Source: Pelagibacterales bacterium SAG-MED19 (lineage in GTDB: Bacteria; Pseudomonadota; Alphaproteobacteria; Pelagibacterales; Pelagibacteraceae). Taken from it: DNA of 64,000 bases. How positions within the stretch are numbered: position 1 is the stretch's first letter; each line of letters starts with the position of its first letter. This document shows positions 1 through 8,939 of this stretch, in pieces. The DNA lies in NCBI GenBank assembly GCA_014654035.1, contig JACWDQ010000001.1, forward strand, positions 81,384 through 145,383, given 5' to 3'. Below the pieces are notes generated by a model. It was given only the letters and a program-made list of their open reading frames with translations. It made no database searches and was not told the DNA's origin. A program made the position numbers and the translations under genes.

Positions 1-1073
1 ATTTTTTTGTACTCTTCTAATATTTTTTCCCACTGAAATTTAGAAACATATTCTTTAGCATTTTTACCAAACACATGGTATTTCTTGTTTTCAATCATTG
101 AATTTAATGATGAATAAATATCATCTAGATTATTTCCATCACAAATTAAACCTGTTTTATCATGACTGATTGCATCCGATGCACCACCATCTTTTCCTCC
201 AAGTGAAGGAATACCATATTGAGCAGCTTCCACATAAGCTATTCCAAAACCCTCTACAGATGTTTTGTGAATAATTGAAGGCATAACAAAAATATTAGAC
301 TTTGCTATTAAAGAATTTTTTAATTCACTACTGATATCTTTAAAAAACATAACTTGAGAACTTAGGTCAAGTTCTTTTACTAAATCTTTAATATTTTCTT
401 CCTCATCACCATAACCGATACAAATATAAACTATGTCAGGGTATATTTGTTTTAGATTTCTAAGAGCCATTACTATTTTTTCATGATTTTTTCTTTTATC
501 AAATCTTGAAACGGTAATTAATCTTGGTGATTTTGTTTTAAGTAAGCTTTCAACTTTTTCTAATGATTTTTTATTTAATTCTTGAACGGGGTCAACTCCA
601 GGATTAATTACAATTACCTTATCTTTATTAACTCCATTATTAATTGCTAAATTTTTAGTATATTCAGAGTTAGCAATTACTTTTTCAACATTATTCAAAA
701 CTTTAATTACTCTTTTGTTTAAAGAACTTCCCTTTGGATGATTAATTTCTTTTCCATGGATTAAACAGTATTTTTTTTTATTAGTATTAATTAATTCTAA
801 ACTTTTCCAGTGATCAGCAATTACACCTTGTACTTTATTCTCTTTTAAAAATTCATTTACTAATTGAGCTTTTCTAATTTTTCGAAGAAATTTTATTCCA
901 CCAACTCTTTCAATTGAAAAGTTTTCATCTTTATCAAACTCTTTATGATTTTCTTGATAATCTGCAAAAACTTTAATCATAAAGTTTTTAGACATTTCTT
1001 TAGTAAGGCCCCACATAAGACTTTGCATACCACCTAATTCTGGTGGAAAGGCTCTAGTAACAATTAGATACAT
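1..1073 (-). CDS. GT4-family glycosyltransferase (C-terminus cut by window edge)
   Basis: I translated this reading frame directly; it stays open for 357 codons from the ATG at 1073 to the left edge, so the last residues and stop lie outside. It reads as a retaining GT-B glycosyltransferase of family GT4. The N-terminus has a glycine-rich PPELGGMQ loop. The C-terminal half has VSRFDKRKNHE and an E-x7-E motif (VEGFGIAYVEAA, about residues 271-281), the usual nucleotide-sugar-binding site. It probably moves a sugar to a lipid or polysaccharide acceptor at the inner face of the membrane; the acceptor is unknown. The start lies 3 bases past the end of the thioredoxin-like gene read in the same direction, suggesting cotranscription. 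Confidence 0.85.
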   Translation of the reverse strand, partial: MYLIVTRAFPPELGGMQSLMWGLTKEMSKNFMIKVFADYQENHKEFDKDENFSIERVGGIKFLRKIRKAQLVNEFLKENKVQGVIADHWKSLELINTNKKKYCLIHGKEINHPKGSSLNKRVIKVLNNVEKVIANSEYTKNLAINNGVNKDKVIVINPGVDPVQELNKKSLEKVESLLKTKSPRLITVSRFDKRKNHEKIVMALRNLKQIYPDIVYICIGYGDEEENIKDLVKELDLSSQVMFFKDISSELKNSLIAKSNIFVMPSIIHKTSVEGFGIAYVEAAQYGIPSLGGKDGGASDAISHDKTGLICDGNNLDDIYSSLNSMIENKKYHVFGKNAKEYVSKFQWEKILEEYKK

Positions 1074-1076
1074 TAA

Positions 1077-1628
1077 TTATTGTTTCCACTTAATTCCACA
1101 ACCAGCACTTGGAGTTTGGTTTTCAGGTCCCTTACCAGTTTTAGCTATTTGCTTCATAGCTACAAGAAGATCACTTTCACCACTTCTTACTGGTACTAAA
1201 TTTTTAAGTTCTCGTAATCTTCCTCTATATTGAAGCTCTAAATCTTTATTATAACCAAAAAAATCTGGCGTACATACAGCATCATATGTTTTGGCAATCT
1301 CTTGTGTTTCATCATTTAAATAAGGGAAACCAAATTGATTTTTTTTAGCAAATTCAATCATATTCTCAAAAGAATCTTCAGGATAATTTTCAGCATCATT
1401 AGCACAAATGGCCACTGAGTTAATTCCAATTTTTTTTAATTCATTGCAATCTTCAACAATATCTTTTGTGACAGCTTTTACATATGGACAATGATTACAA
1501 ATAAACATAATTAAAGTTCCATTTTCACCTTTGATATCATTTAAAGATAATATTTTATTGTCTGTAGATTTAAGCTCGAAGTCGTGTGCCTTTTGGCCGA
1601 AATCACATATTGGAGTTTGTATTGGCAT
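1077..1628 (-). CDS. Thioredoxin-like / peroxiredoxin-like protein
   Basis: A 183-residue AhpC/TSA-type thioredoxin-fold protein. Residues 41-51 read MFICNHCPYVK, giving a C-x-x-C pair (C44, C47) where thioredoxins and peroxiredoxins carry their reactive cysteines; the NHCPYV signature is typical of the PRX-like1 group. The C-terminus contains another Cys (SAGCGIKWK). There is no signal peptide, so it is presumably cytoplasmic. It likely acts in thiol-disulfide exchange or peroxide reduction; the substrate is unknown. It starts 20 bases from the divergent carbonic-anhydrase-like gene. Confidence 0.8.
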   Translation of the reverse strand: MPIQTPICDFGQKAHDFELKSTDNKILSLNDIKGENGTLIMFICNHCPYVKAVTKDIVEDCNELKKIGINSVAICANDAENYPEDSFENMIEFAKKNQFGFPYLNDETQEIAKTYDAVCTPDFFGYNKDLELQYRGRLRELKNLVPVRSGESDLLVAMKQIAKTGKGPENQTPSAGCGIKWKQ

Positions 1629-1648
1629 AATGTAATAATATATAAATT

Positions 1649-2161
1649 ATGTTTTACGATTTAAAAGATAAAAAACCAAAAAACTCTGGCGAAAATTGGG
1701 TAGCTCCAAATGCTGTTGTTATAGGGGATGTTACTTTAGAAAAGAATACAAGTATTTGGTTTAATGCAACCTTAAGAGGAGATATAGAAAATATTCACAT
1801 AGGTGAGGGTTCAAACATTCAAGATGGAAGTGTTCTTCATACAGACCCAGGTTGTCCTTTAAAAGTTGGTAAAGATGTAACAGTTGGACATTTAGTCATG
1901 CTTCATGGGTGTACGATAGGAGACAATAGTTTAATAGGAATAGGTGCAGTGATTCTAAATAAAGCCAAGATTGGAAAAAATTGTATCATTGGTGCTAAAG
2001 CCTTAATCACAGAAAACAAAGTTATACCCGATAACTCTTTAGTAGTTGGCTCACCAGGAAAAGTTGTAAGAGAAGTTACTGAAGAAGAAAAAAAAGCTGT
2101 TTGGGAAAACACAAAACACTATCAAGATAATTGGAAAAAATATTCTAAATCGATCTTTTAA
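1649..2161 (+). CDS. Gamma-carbonic-anhydrase-like hexapeptide protein
   Basis: A 170-residue left-handed beta-helix protein of the PaaY/YrdA/gamma-CA family. Hexapeptide repeats run through residues 20-130. Three histidines sit where the family binds zinc: H64 (SVLHTDPG), H81 and H86 (VGHLVMLHGC). It is probably a trimeric metalloenzyme, a carbonic anhydrase or CoA-thioesterase-like protein; members vary in activity, so the reaction is not certain. Its 3' end overlaps the convergent FMN-binding gene by 4 bases. Confidence 0.85.
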   Translation: MFYDLKDKKPKNSGENWVAPNAVVIGDVTLEKNTSIWFNATLRGDIENIHIGEGSNIQDGSVLHTDPGCPLKVGKDVTVGHLVMLHGCTIGDNSLIGIGAVILNKAKIGKNCIIGAKALITENKVIPDNSLVVGSPGKVVREVTEEEKKAVWENTKHYQDNWKKYSKSIF

Positions 2162-2757
2162 GGAACCAACCAAACATTTTCATTATTCTTTAAATCAAAT
2201 TTTGCTCTTCGATGTCCTTTAGCTGCAAGATATAGCCATTCAATAGATTTAATATTACACTTAATAACAGTAAAGTTTTTAAAACCGTCTTCGCTTTGCT
2301 CCATTGTATAATCAAAATCCTCTAATTTAGATATCATACCAGATGTTGGATTATCTGAATTGGTTCCTGGAGGACTATCAGTTAAATAACATCTTCTACT
2401 TATGTGTTGAGTTTTTTTCCAAGATTCTTCTGTAGTAGAATTTCGATTATTTATTTCACAATCAACTTTGACTCTTAATTGGATTTTTTCCTCTTTGTCA
2501 TAAAATAGTAGTGAACCTTTTTTATTCTTTTTAAGAATATCTACTTTTGGTGACCTAAAATCAGTATGAAATTGTAATAAGTTGTTAGCTCTATCTGATT
2601 TTCTCAAAACAACTATTCTACCATCAATTTCGTCTTGATGAGCACACATAAAAACAGGAATTCTAAAAGGCGATGATCTATTAGTCACCGCATCATCAAG
2701 CATCGACCAATACTTATTTTGAATTTCTTCTAAATTTTCATAGTATGCTGGCTGCAT
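2158..2757 (-). CDS. Pyridoxamine 5'-phosphate oxidase-like FMN-binding protein
   Basis: A 199-residue split-barrel flavin-binding protein. The N-terminal half has FRIPVFMC and DGRIVVLRKSD, and the end reads HRRAKFDL...WLVP, matching the C-terminal R-x-x-W-L-x-P pattern of pyridoxamine oxidase-like proteins. True PdxH proteins are a little longer with a stricter C-terminal signature, so I call this only family-level. It is 3 bases downstream of the dehydrogenase gene on the same strand, so the two are likely cotranscribed. Confidence 0.75.
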   Translation of the reverse strand: MQPAYYENLEEIQNKYWSMLDDAVTNRSSPFRIPVFMCAHQDEIDGRIVVLRKSDRANNLLQFHTDFRSPKVDILKKNKKGSLLFYDKEEKIQLRVKVDCEINNRNSTTEESWKKTQHISRRCYLTDSPPGTNSDNPTSGMISKLEDFDYTMEQSEDGFKNFTVIKCNIKSIEWLYLAAKGHRRAKFDLKNNENVWLVP

Positions 2758-2760
2758 ACA

Positions 2761-3630
2761 TTACTTTCTAAATCTTTTAATTAAACTTGATGTATCCCAA
2801 CGGTTTCCGCCCAGACCTTGAACTTCTCCATAAAACTTATCTACAAGTTCAGTTACTGGCAATAGTGAACCATTATTCTTTGCCTCTTCCATTGCAATCT
2901 TTAAATCTTTTCTCATCCAATCTACTGCAAAACCAAAATCAAATTTATCATCGATCATTGTTTTATATCTATTTTCCATTTGCCAAGATTGAGCCGCACC
3001 TTTTGAAATTACTTCAATAACATCTTCCATGTTTAATCCAGCTTTCATTCCAAAGTTAATACCTTCAGATAAACCTTGGACTAATCCTGCTATACAAATT
3101 TGATTTACCATTTTAGCGAGCTGACCACTTCCAGCATTACCAAGTAGTTTCATTTTTTTGCTGTAGCAATCAATTTTATCTTTAGCTTTATCAAAGTCAG
3201 CTTGATCTCCACCGATCATAACTGTTAACGCACCATTTTCGGCACCGGCTTGACCGCCAGATACAGGAGCATCTAATGCACCAAATCCATTGTTCTTCGC
3301 GTGCTCATAAATTTCTCTAGCAATTGTTGCTGAAGCTGTGGTGTTATCAATATAGATAGCACCTTTTTTAATTGTTTTAAAAGCGCCATTGTCACCAAAT
3401 GTTACTTCTCTTAAATCATTATCGTTTCCAACACATGTAAATACATACTCTGCATCTTTTGCAGCTTCAGCAGGAGTTTCTGCTATTTTGCCTTTGTATT
3501 CTTTAATCCATTTTTCTGCTTTAGATTTAGTTCTGTTAAAAACAGTTACATTGTGACCACCTTTTGATATATAACCAGCCATTGGATAACCCATGACACC
3601 AAGACCTATGAAAGCAACATTACAACTCAT
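2761..3630 (-). CDS. NAD(P)-dependent beta-hydroxyacid dehydrogenase (HIBADH/GlxR type)
   Basis: A 289-residue member of the 3-hydroxyisobutyrate / tartronate-semialdehyde reductase family. The Rossmann dinucleotide motif GLGVMG is at residues 9-14, the substrate-binding motif DAPVSGGQAGAENG near residue 120, and the catalytic-lysine region GSGQLAKMVNQ near residue 170. It should interconvert a beta-hydroxyacid and the semialdehyde with NAD(P); which acid cannot be decided from sequence alone. The start codon is only 8 bases from the divergent transporter start, so its promoter must lie inside that neighbour. Confidence 0.85.
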   Translation of the reverse strand: MSCNVAFIGLGVMGYPMAGYISKGGHNVTVFNRTKSKAEKWIKEYKGKIAETPAEAAKDAEYVFTCVGNDNDLREVTFGDNGAFKTIKKGAIYIDNTTASATIAREIYEHAKNNGFGALDAPVSGGQAGAENGALTVMIGGDQADFDKAKDKIDCYSKKMKLLGNAGSGQLAKMVNQICIAGLVQGLSEGINFGMKAGLNMEDVIEVISKGAAQSWQMENRYKTMIDDKFDFGFAVDWMRKDLKIAMEEAKNNGSLLPVTELVDKFYGEVQGLGGNRWDTSSLIKRFRK

Positions 3631-3638
3631 AATTTTTT

Positions 3639-4847
3639 ATGTTTAATAGCTTAAGTTTAAAAGTAATTATATTTGGTTTTATTTTTACATTTTTTTCTAG
3701 CTTTGGACAGAGTTTTTTTCTTGGTTTGTTTAATTCTAGCATAAGAGAAACACTTTCTATCACTCATGGACAATTTGGCTCAATCTACGCTTCAGCAACA
3801 TTGTTAAGTAGTTTTCTTTTAATTTGGGTTGGAAAAAAAATTGATGATATCAATATTTTTAAGTTTGCTTTTTATGTAACTTTACTTCTTTCTTTTTCTT
3901 GTTTTTTCTTCTCAAAAATTTCTTCAGTTGCCTTTTTATTTATTGCTGTTTTTTTAATGAGATTTTCAGGTCAAGGTTTGATGTCTCATACTGCAACAAC
4001 AACAATTGCTAGATACTTTACCATATCTAGAGGAAAAGCTTTAAGCACTTGTTGGTTTGGGCTTTCAACAGCAGAATTTATTTTACCAGTTTTAATAGTT
4101 TATTTATTAACAATAACAACTTGGCAAAATATTTGGATATCGATTTCATTGTTAGTTTTAATATTTTTGCCTATTACCTCATTTGTATTAATTAAACGAT
4201 TAAATTTTGACTCTAGGGAAGAATTAAAAAATAAAGAACTTAAGGAAAAAAATATCAAACAATGGAAACGAATAGAAGTTTTAAAAGATTATAGATTTTA
4301 TATTATTTGTTTGAACATGCTAGCAATGCCGTGGATTGCTACAGGTGTATTTGTTTATCAATCATTTATCACTGTGTCTAAAGATTGGGGCACCTTTGTT
4401 ATTGCTCAATCTTTTATGGTATACTCAGTTTTATCAGTAGCTACCTTGTTAATTTCAGGATTTTTAATTGATAAGTTTACGAGCAGAAGATTATTAATTT
4501 TTATGAATATACCCCTGATGTTTTCAGTAATGGTTTTATTTTTTTTTAATAATACTTATTCAGCATTTATATTTTTAGGATTGATAGGGATATCCAATGG
4601 TTTTGCTAACGTTTTAGGTTCATCAACTTGGGCAGAAATTTATGGAGTTAAATACATAGGGTCAATTAAAGCTTTAACAACAGCACTGATGGTTTTTTCA
4701 ACAGCTTTTGGAACAGCTTTATTTGGTCTTTTGATTGATAAAGGCTTTTCCATTGAAGATATTGCATTAGTGTCTTTGATTTATATGTCCATATCTTTAA
4801 TCTTATTATTTCTAGTTAAAAATAAGCTAAATCCTCAATATATATAA
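3639..4847 (+). CDS. MFS transporter
   Basis: A 402-residue integral membrane protein with about twelve hydrophobic segments. A charged cytoplasmic loop (about residues 193-220, rich in K and E) separates the two halves, as in the major facilitator superfamily. GKKIDDIN after the second segment and LIDKFTSRR in the second half fit the loop 2-3 / 8-9 positions of MFS proteins. The substrate is unknown. The start is 8 bases from the divergent dehydrogenase start. A candidate rpoZ promoter follows the stop. Confidence 0.85.
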   Translation: MFNSLSLKVIIFGFIFTFFSSFGQSFFLGLFNSSIRETLSITHGQFGSIYASATLLSSFLLIWVGKKIDDINIFKFAFYVTLLLSFSCFFFSKISSVAFLFIAVFLMRFSGQGLMSHTATTTIARYFTISRGKALSTCWFGLSTAEFILPVLIVYLLTITTWQNIWISISLLVLIFLPITSFVLIKRLNFDSREELKNKELKEKNIKQWKRIEVLKDYRFYIICLNMLAMPWIATGVFVYQSFITVSKDWGTFVIAQSFMVYSVLSVATLLISGFLIDKFTSRRLLIFMNIPLMFSVMVLFFFNNTYSAFIFLGLIGISNGFANVLGSSTWAEIYGVKYIGSIKALTTALMVFSTAFGTALFGLLIDKGFSIEDIALVSLIYMSISLILLFLVKNKLNPQYI

Positions 4848-4856
4848 AAAATCTCC

Positions 4857-4883
4857 TTGATTTTTTTTAACTCACTGTATAGA
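4857..4883 (+). promoter_or_regulatory. Candidate rpoZ promoter (possibly leaderless transcript)
   Basis: TTGATT at 4857-4862 and TATAGA at 4878-4883 are separated by 15 bases. A transcript starting 7-9 bases after the -10 box would begin at about 4890-4892, the ATG of rpoZ itself. No Shine-Dalgarno sequence lies in between. Confidence 0.4.
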
Positions 4884-4891
4884 TACTGCGC

Positions 4892-5428
4892 ATGGCTAGA
4901 GTTACAGTAGAAGATTGCGTAGACAAAGTAGACAGTCCTTATGAATTGGTTTTAGTAGCGAAAGAAAGAGCAACACAACTAAATTCAGGTTTAGAACCAA
5001 CTTTGGAAAGAGACAACGATAAGAATACTGTTATAGCACTTAGAGAAATAGCTGAAGAAAATATCAAAGTTCCAGATTTAACTGAAAGTGCAATTTACAA
5101 ATTAAGAAAACATGTAGAACAAGTTGATGATGGTTCTGAAGATGATGAAGATTTAGGTGATGATTTTGAAAATTTATATAAAGGTGAAATTTCAAAAAGT
5201 GGTACACCAATACTACCATCAAAAAGAGCTAGAAAAGCTCCAGAAAAAATTCAAGTTTCTAAAGAAGATTTAGAAGAACTTTCTCAAACAGCACAACCGG
5301 ATGTTGATACTCCAACTTCAGAGGATACTGAGTCTGAACAAGGCGATGTATCATTAGAAGAAGTTTCTGAAAGTGAAAGTCAAGAATCAGATTTTGTAGC
5401 TGATGATTCAGAGCCTTCAAATACTTAA
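4892..5428 (+). CDS. rpoZ: RNA polymerase omega subunit
   Basis: The N-terminal 60 residues ([20 protein letters not shown], then [10 protein letters not shown] and [12 protein letters not shown]) are the classic omega fold that wraps the C-terminus of beta prime and helps assemble RNA polymerase. At 178 residues it is longer than the roughly 130 common in alphaproteobacteria: residues 100-178 are an acidic, Ser/Glu/Asp-rich low-complexity tail. Its transcript may be leaderless (see the promoter entry). dusA follows 22 bases later. Confidence 0.92.
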   Translation: MARVTVEDCVDKVDSPYELVLVAKERATQLNSGLEPTLERDNDKNTVIALREIAEENIKVPDLTESAIYKLRKHVEQVDDGSEDDEDLGDDFENLYKGEISKSGTPILPSKRARKAPEKIQVSKEDLEELSQTAQPDVDTPTSEDTESEQGDVSLEEVSESESQESDFVADDSEPSNT

Positions 5429-5450
5429 AAAAATAATATAAAGTTATATC

Positions 5451-6443
5451 ATGATAAGGAAAGTATCAGTTGCTCCTATGATGGATTGTACAGATCGTCA
5501 TGAACGTTATTTTCTTAGATTAATTTCTAAAAACACACTTTTGTATACAGAAATGGTAGTAGATGAAGCTATTGAAAGAGGCGATAGAAAAAAATTATTA
5601 GAATTTAATATAAATGAAAAACCTGTAGCACTTCAGTTAGGTGGATCTTCACCAAAATTATTAGCAAACGCAACAAAAGTTGGAGAAGATTTTGGTTATG
5701 ATGAAATTAATTTGAATTTAGGTTGTCCTAGTAAGAAAGTTGAGAAAAATAAATTTGGTGCTTGCCTAATGAAAGAACCAAATTTAGTTGCAGATTGCTT
5801 AAGTAAAATGATTTCAGTAACAAAATTACCAGTAACTATCAAAACTAGAATTGGATATGATGATGTCGAAGATTATGAAAATTTGCATAATTTTATTTCA
5901 ATACTTAACAATACAGGAATTAAAACATTTATAATTCATGCAAGAAAAGCAATGTTAGGAAAATTTACTCCTAAACAAAATTTAAATATTCCCCCACTAA
6001 AATATGAATATGTTTATAAACTTAAGGAGGATTTTCCTGATAAAGAAATAATCATAAATGGCGGTATTACTTCTGTTGAAGATGTTAAATCTCATTTAAT
6101 AAAAACAGATGGAGTGATGATCGGTCGAGCTGCTTATCACACACCTTACTTGTTAGCAGAAATTGAAAAAGAAATTTTTAAAAATGATAACGTATCTAGT
6201 AGGCAAGATATAATTGAACAATTAATCCCATATATCAAATATGAAATTAAAAAAGGCACACGGTTGAATCAAATTATGAGACATACTCTAGGTCTGTTTC
6301 ATGGACAAACTGGTGCAAGCTATTGGAAAAGATATTTAAGTGAAAACATGTGTGTCAGAGATGCTGATATAAAAAAAATAGATCACATCATGGATAAGAT
6401 TAAATATAACAATATTGATACAAGCGTAGGACACTCTGCTTAA
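5451..6443 (+). CDS. dusA: tRNA-dihydrouridine synthase (DusA type)
   Basis: A 330-residue flavin enzyme that reduces uridines 20/20a in the tRNA D-loop. It opens with VAPMMDCTDRHERYF, the DusA-type N-terminus. It has LNLGCPSKKV followed by FGACLM (the region holding the reactive cysteine), KTRIGYDD, IIHARKA and a GGI phosphate-binding motif. DusA proteins are usually about 330-345 residues, so it is full length. It lies downstream of rpoZ with a 22-base gap. Confidence 0.92.
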   Translation: MIRKVSVAPMMDCTDRHERYFLRLISKNTLLYTEMVVDEAIERGDRKKLLEFNINEKPVALQLGGSSPKLLANATKVGEDFGYDEINLNLGCPSKKVEKNKFGACLMKEPNLVADCLSKMISVTKLPVTIKTRIGYDDVEDYENLHNFISILNNTGIKTFIIHARKAMLGKFTPKQNLNIPPLKYEYVYKLKEDFPDKEIIINGGITSVEDVKSHLIKTDGVMIGRAAYHTPYLLAEIEKEIFKNDNVSSRQDIIEQLIPYIKYEIKKGTRLNQIMRHTLGLFHGQTGASYWKRYLSENMCVRDADIKKIDHIMDKIKYNNIDTSVGHSA

Positions 6444-6483
6444 CGCATTTATTTCAAACGAATATAGTTTTTTCATTTTACTA

Positions 6484-7269
6484 ATGATACTTACCGCTAT
6501 TCCAGTGGGATTTGTTGCTGGTTTATTTGGAATAGGTGGAGGTTTAATTACTGTTCCATTTCTTTACTATATATTCGGTTCTTTGGGTATCGATCAGACA
6601 TATTTAATGCATTTAGCGGTTGGAACATCTTTTGCAATTATCATTCCAACCTCAATAGTCTCGGTTCTAACCCACCATAAATTTGAAGCCGTAGATTTTG
6701 ATATTGTTAAAAGTTATGGAATTTTTGTAGTGCTTGGCGTGGTTTTAGGAACAATTTTTGCCGCATCATTAAAAACAAAATCTTTAGTATTATTTTTTTC
6801 AATTGTTATTTTTTTTTTAGGAATTTATTTATTATCATTAAAAGAAAAAGCAAATACTATAGCTGTTAAAATTAAAACACATCTTAAAATTATATTAGGC
6901 CTTATAGTGGGTTTTATTTCAGCACCTATGGGTATAGGTGGTGCTATTATGAATGTTCCAATTTTAAAATTTTTTGGTTATTCAATAAATAAAGCTATCG
7001 GCAGTGCTGCTGCAATTGGATTTTTAATCGCATTGTTTGGAGCTTTAGGTTTTTTGATAACTGGGAGCTATCTTAAGACAAACTTACCACTTAGTATTGG
7101 TTTCTTAAATATACCAGCTTTTTTAATTTTTATTCCAATAACAACTCTAATGGCAAGAGTTGGTGCTAGTACAGTACATAAAATAGATAAAAAAAAGATA
7201 AGTAAATTGTTTGGAGTTTTTTTACTTATAATTGGAACTAAATTTTTATTAGAATATTTTAAAATTTAG
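6484..7269 (+). CDS. TauE/SafE-family membrane permease
   Basis: A 261-residue polytopic protein with the internal repeat typical of the sulfite exporter TauE/SafE family. GLFGIGGGLITVPFL is in the first half (about residues 14-28) and SAPMGIGGAIMNVP in the second (about residues 145-158). The family exports or imports small organosulfur or anionic compounds; the substrate here is unknown. A strong hairpin plus T-run follows the stop. Confidence 0.82.
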   Translation: MILTAIPVGFVAGLFGIGGGLITVPFLYYIFGSLGIDQTYLMHLAVGTSFAIIIPTSIVSVLTHHKFEAVDFDIVKSYGIFVVLGVVLGTIFAASLKTKSLVLFFSIVIFFLGIYLLSLKEKANTIAVKIKTHLKIILGLIVGFISAPMGIGGAIMNVPILKFFGYSINKAIGSAAAIGFLIALFGALGFLITGSYLKTNLPLSIGFLNIPAFLIFIPITTLMARVGASTVHKIDKKKISKLFGVFLLIIGTKFLLEYFKI

Positions 7270-7277
7270 ATAGGATG

Positions 7278-7310
7278 GGGTGGTTTCAGTCTCCCTCTAC
7301 CACCCTTTTT
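7278..7310 (+). terminator. Rho-independent terminator after the TauE-family gene
   Basis: GGGTGGT (7278-7284) pairs perfectly with ACCACCC (7299-7305) across a 14-base loop, followed by TTTTT (7306-7310). This GC-rich stem stands out in a very AT-rich genome and sits 9 bases past the stop codon. Confidence 0.7.
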
Positions 7311-7364
7311 AAATAATAAGCGATTCGTCAAAACTTTTAAAACACGTAATAATAGAAAAGATAT

Positions 7365-7631
7365 TTAATTGTGGAAATGTATTAGAGATTTACTTTTTAC
7401 TTTTAAATCAAAATCATCAATTTTTTTTACAATCTCAGTAACCTCTTTCTTACTTTTTTTTGATACAATTTTGATATTCTTTACAATTTGATTAGAGGTA
7501 AAAGATAATGATGCACGAGCAGCACTTTTTGTTGTAGCACCAGTAAACACTGGACCTAGTAAAGCTGTTCCTGGACCACTGCAATTCATGAGCGATAATA
7601 AAAAAACAAAAATAATAAATTTTTTAAACAT
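7365..7631 (-). CDS. Small lipoprotein, unknown function
   Basis: An 88-residue protein with a typical lipoprotein signal: a basic start (MFKK), a hydrophobic stretch and the lipobox LMNC with Cys17, so it is predicted to be lipid-anchored in the envelope. The mature part is short, with a basic region (KKSKKEVTEIVKKIDD). I recognise no domain. It faces away from the helical protein gene across a 189-base divergent spacer. Confidence 0.65.
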   Translation of the reverse strand: MFKKFIIFVFLLSLMNCSGPGTALLGPVFTGATTKSAARASLSFTSNQIVKNIKIVSKKSKKEVTEIVKKIDDFDLKVKSKSLIHFHN

Positions 7632-7820
7632 AAAATTACTTAGCTAATACATGATTCTTAATTTTTTATTGCATCATAGAAAAAATTATTTACACGTAAA
7701 AATTGTATAATAATTTAATACAAGCCAAAAAACCCTATTAAAAAGATTTGATATCTTTCTAAAACTCAATTTAAACACTTGCGATATATGATAATCTTCT
7801 AAAGTTGTTAACTTTTTTAT
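7632..7820. other. Divergent intergenic region (189 bases)
   Basis: An AT-rich spacer between the divergent lipoprotein and helical-protein genes; it presumably holds promoters for both. I see TATAAT at 7711-7716 but no convincing -35 partner. I see no RNA gene, repeat or long hairpin here. Confidence 0.4.
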
Positions 7821-8939
7821 ATGGCTTCAAAAAAAGTAAATAAAAATAAAAAACCTATTATTGGAAATATCGAGTCAATAATTCCAAAAAATCTAAAATT
7901 TAATAAAATTAATCCTGGATCTGTAATAGAGGATACTAAAAATAAAATTGGAAGTATTTATACTAATTTTAAAAAAGAGAGAGAAAAAGAAAAAAAAAGA
8001 TTAGAAAAGAAAAGAAAACAGGATGAAAAAAAAGAGTTATTAAAAGAAAAAAAACAAGCACAAAAAGAAAAATTAGATAAAATTCGAGAAGAAAAACGTC
8101 AAATTTTGCTCTCACAAAAATTAATCAGTGACAACGAAAAACAGGTAAGAAAAAATGAGGAAAAAAGAAGAAAGATTGAGGCAAAAAGAATAAAAATTGA
8201 ACAACAAAAATTAAAGGATGAGGAAGCGAAAAAATTAAGAGAAGATGCTCAAAGATTAAAAGAAGAAGAGCTTAGATTAAAAATTCTTGAGAGACAAAGG
8301 ATTCGTGAAGAAAAAATCAAATTAAAAGAGGAAGCTATAAAAGCAAAAGAATTAGCGGCTCAAAAAGTGAGAGAAGAGAAGGAACAAGCAAGGCAAGAAC
8401 AAAATAGATTGAAAGAAATTGAAAGACAAAAAAGACTAGATGAGGAACAAAGAATTAGGGAAGCAGCAAGAAAATTAAAATATGAGGAAGAAAAACTCAG
8501 AGAAACTGAAAACAGGTTAAAACAATTAGAAATTGATAGACAACAAGAAATTGAGAGACAATTACTTCAAGAACAAGCTGCACAAAGAGCCAAAGAGGAA
8601 GAACTGAGATTAAAAGAAGAAAAATTAAAAAAAGCTGAACAAGATAGGTTAAATGCGGAAAAAGAACAAAGAGAAAAAGCCGAGGAATTAAGAAAAGATC
8701 AAGAAAAACAAAAAAGAATTGAGGAAGAAAAAAAAATTGCATTAAAACATAAAGCAGAAGAAGAGGAGAGAATAAGGGAAGAAAATCGCAGAATAAAAGA
8801 ATGGGAAGATAAATTTGATCAAGAGCAAAAAATAAAAGAAGAGAACTTAATTAAAAAATTTTATAGTGATAATTCTGATCAAGATTTAAAATCTGAAATC
8901 CCTGAGGAAAATAATAGGGAGGAAGATAAAAGTAAGTAA
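7821..8939 (+). CDS. Lys/Glu-rich long helical (coiled-coil) protein
   Basis: A 372-residue protein of which residues 50-345 are almost only K, E, R, Q, L, I and A, in runs such as RLEKKRKQDEKKELLKEKK. This predicts one long charged alpha helix or coiled coil. There is no signal peptide or membrane segment. The composition resembles the helical arms of TolA or IF2 N-termini, but no terminal domain of either is present, so I assign no function. The repeated register suggests growth by internal duplication. Confidence 0.7.
   Translation: MASKKVNKNKKPIIGNIESIIPKNLKFNKINPGSVIEDTKNKIGSIYTNFKKEREKEKKRLEKKRKQDEKKELLKEKKQAQKEKLDKIREEKRQILLSQKLISDNEKQVRKNEEKRRKIEAKRIKIEQQKLKDEEAKKLREDAQRLKEEELRLKILERQRIREEKIKLKEEAIKAKELAAQKVREEKEQARQEQNRLKEIERQKRLDEEQRIREAARKLKYEEEKLRETENRLKQLEIDRQQEIERQLLQEQAAQRAKEEELRLKEEKLKKAEQDRLNAEKEQREKAEELRKDQEKQKRIEEEKKIALKHKAEEEERIREENRRIKEWEDKFDQEQKIKEENLIKKFYSDNSDQDLKSEIPEENNREEDKSK

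Noticed and set aside
8497..8742. Minus-strand frame inside the helical protein gene
   Set aside because: It is a shadow of the repetitive Lys/Glu codons, giving a meaningless Phe/Leu-rich product.
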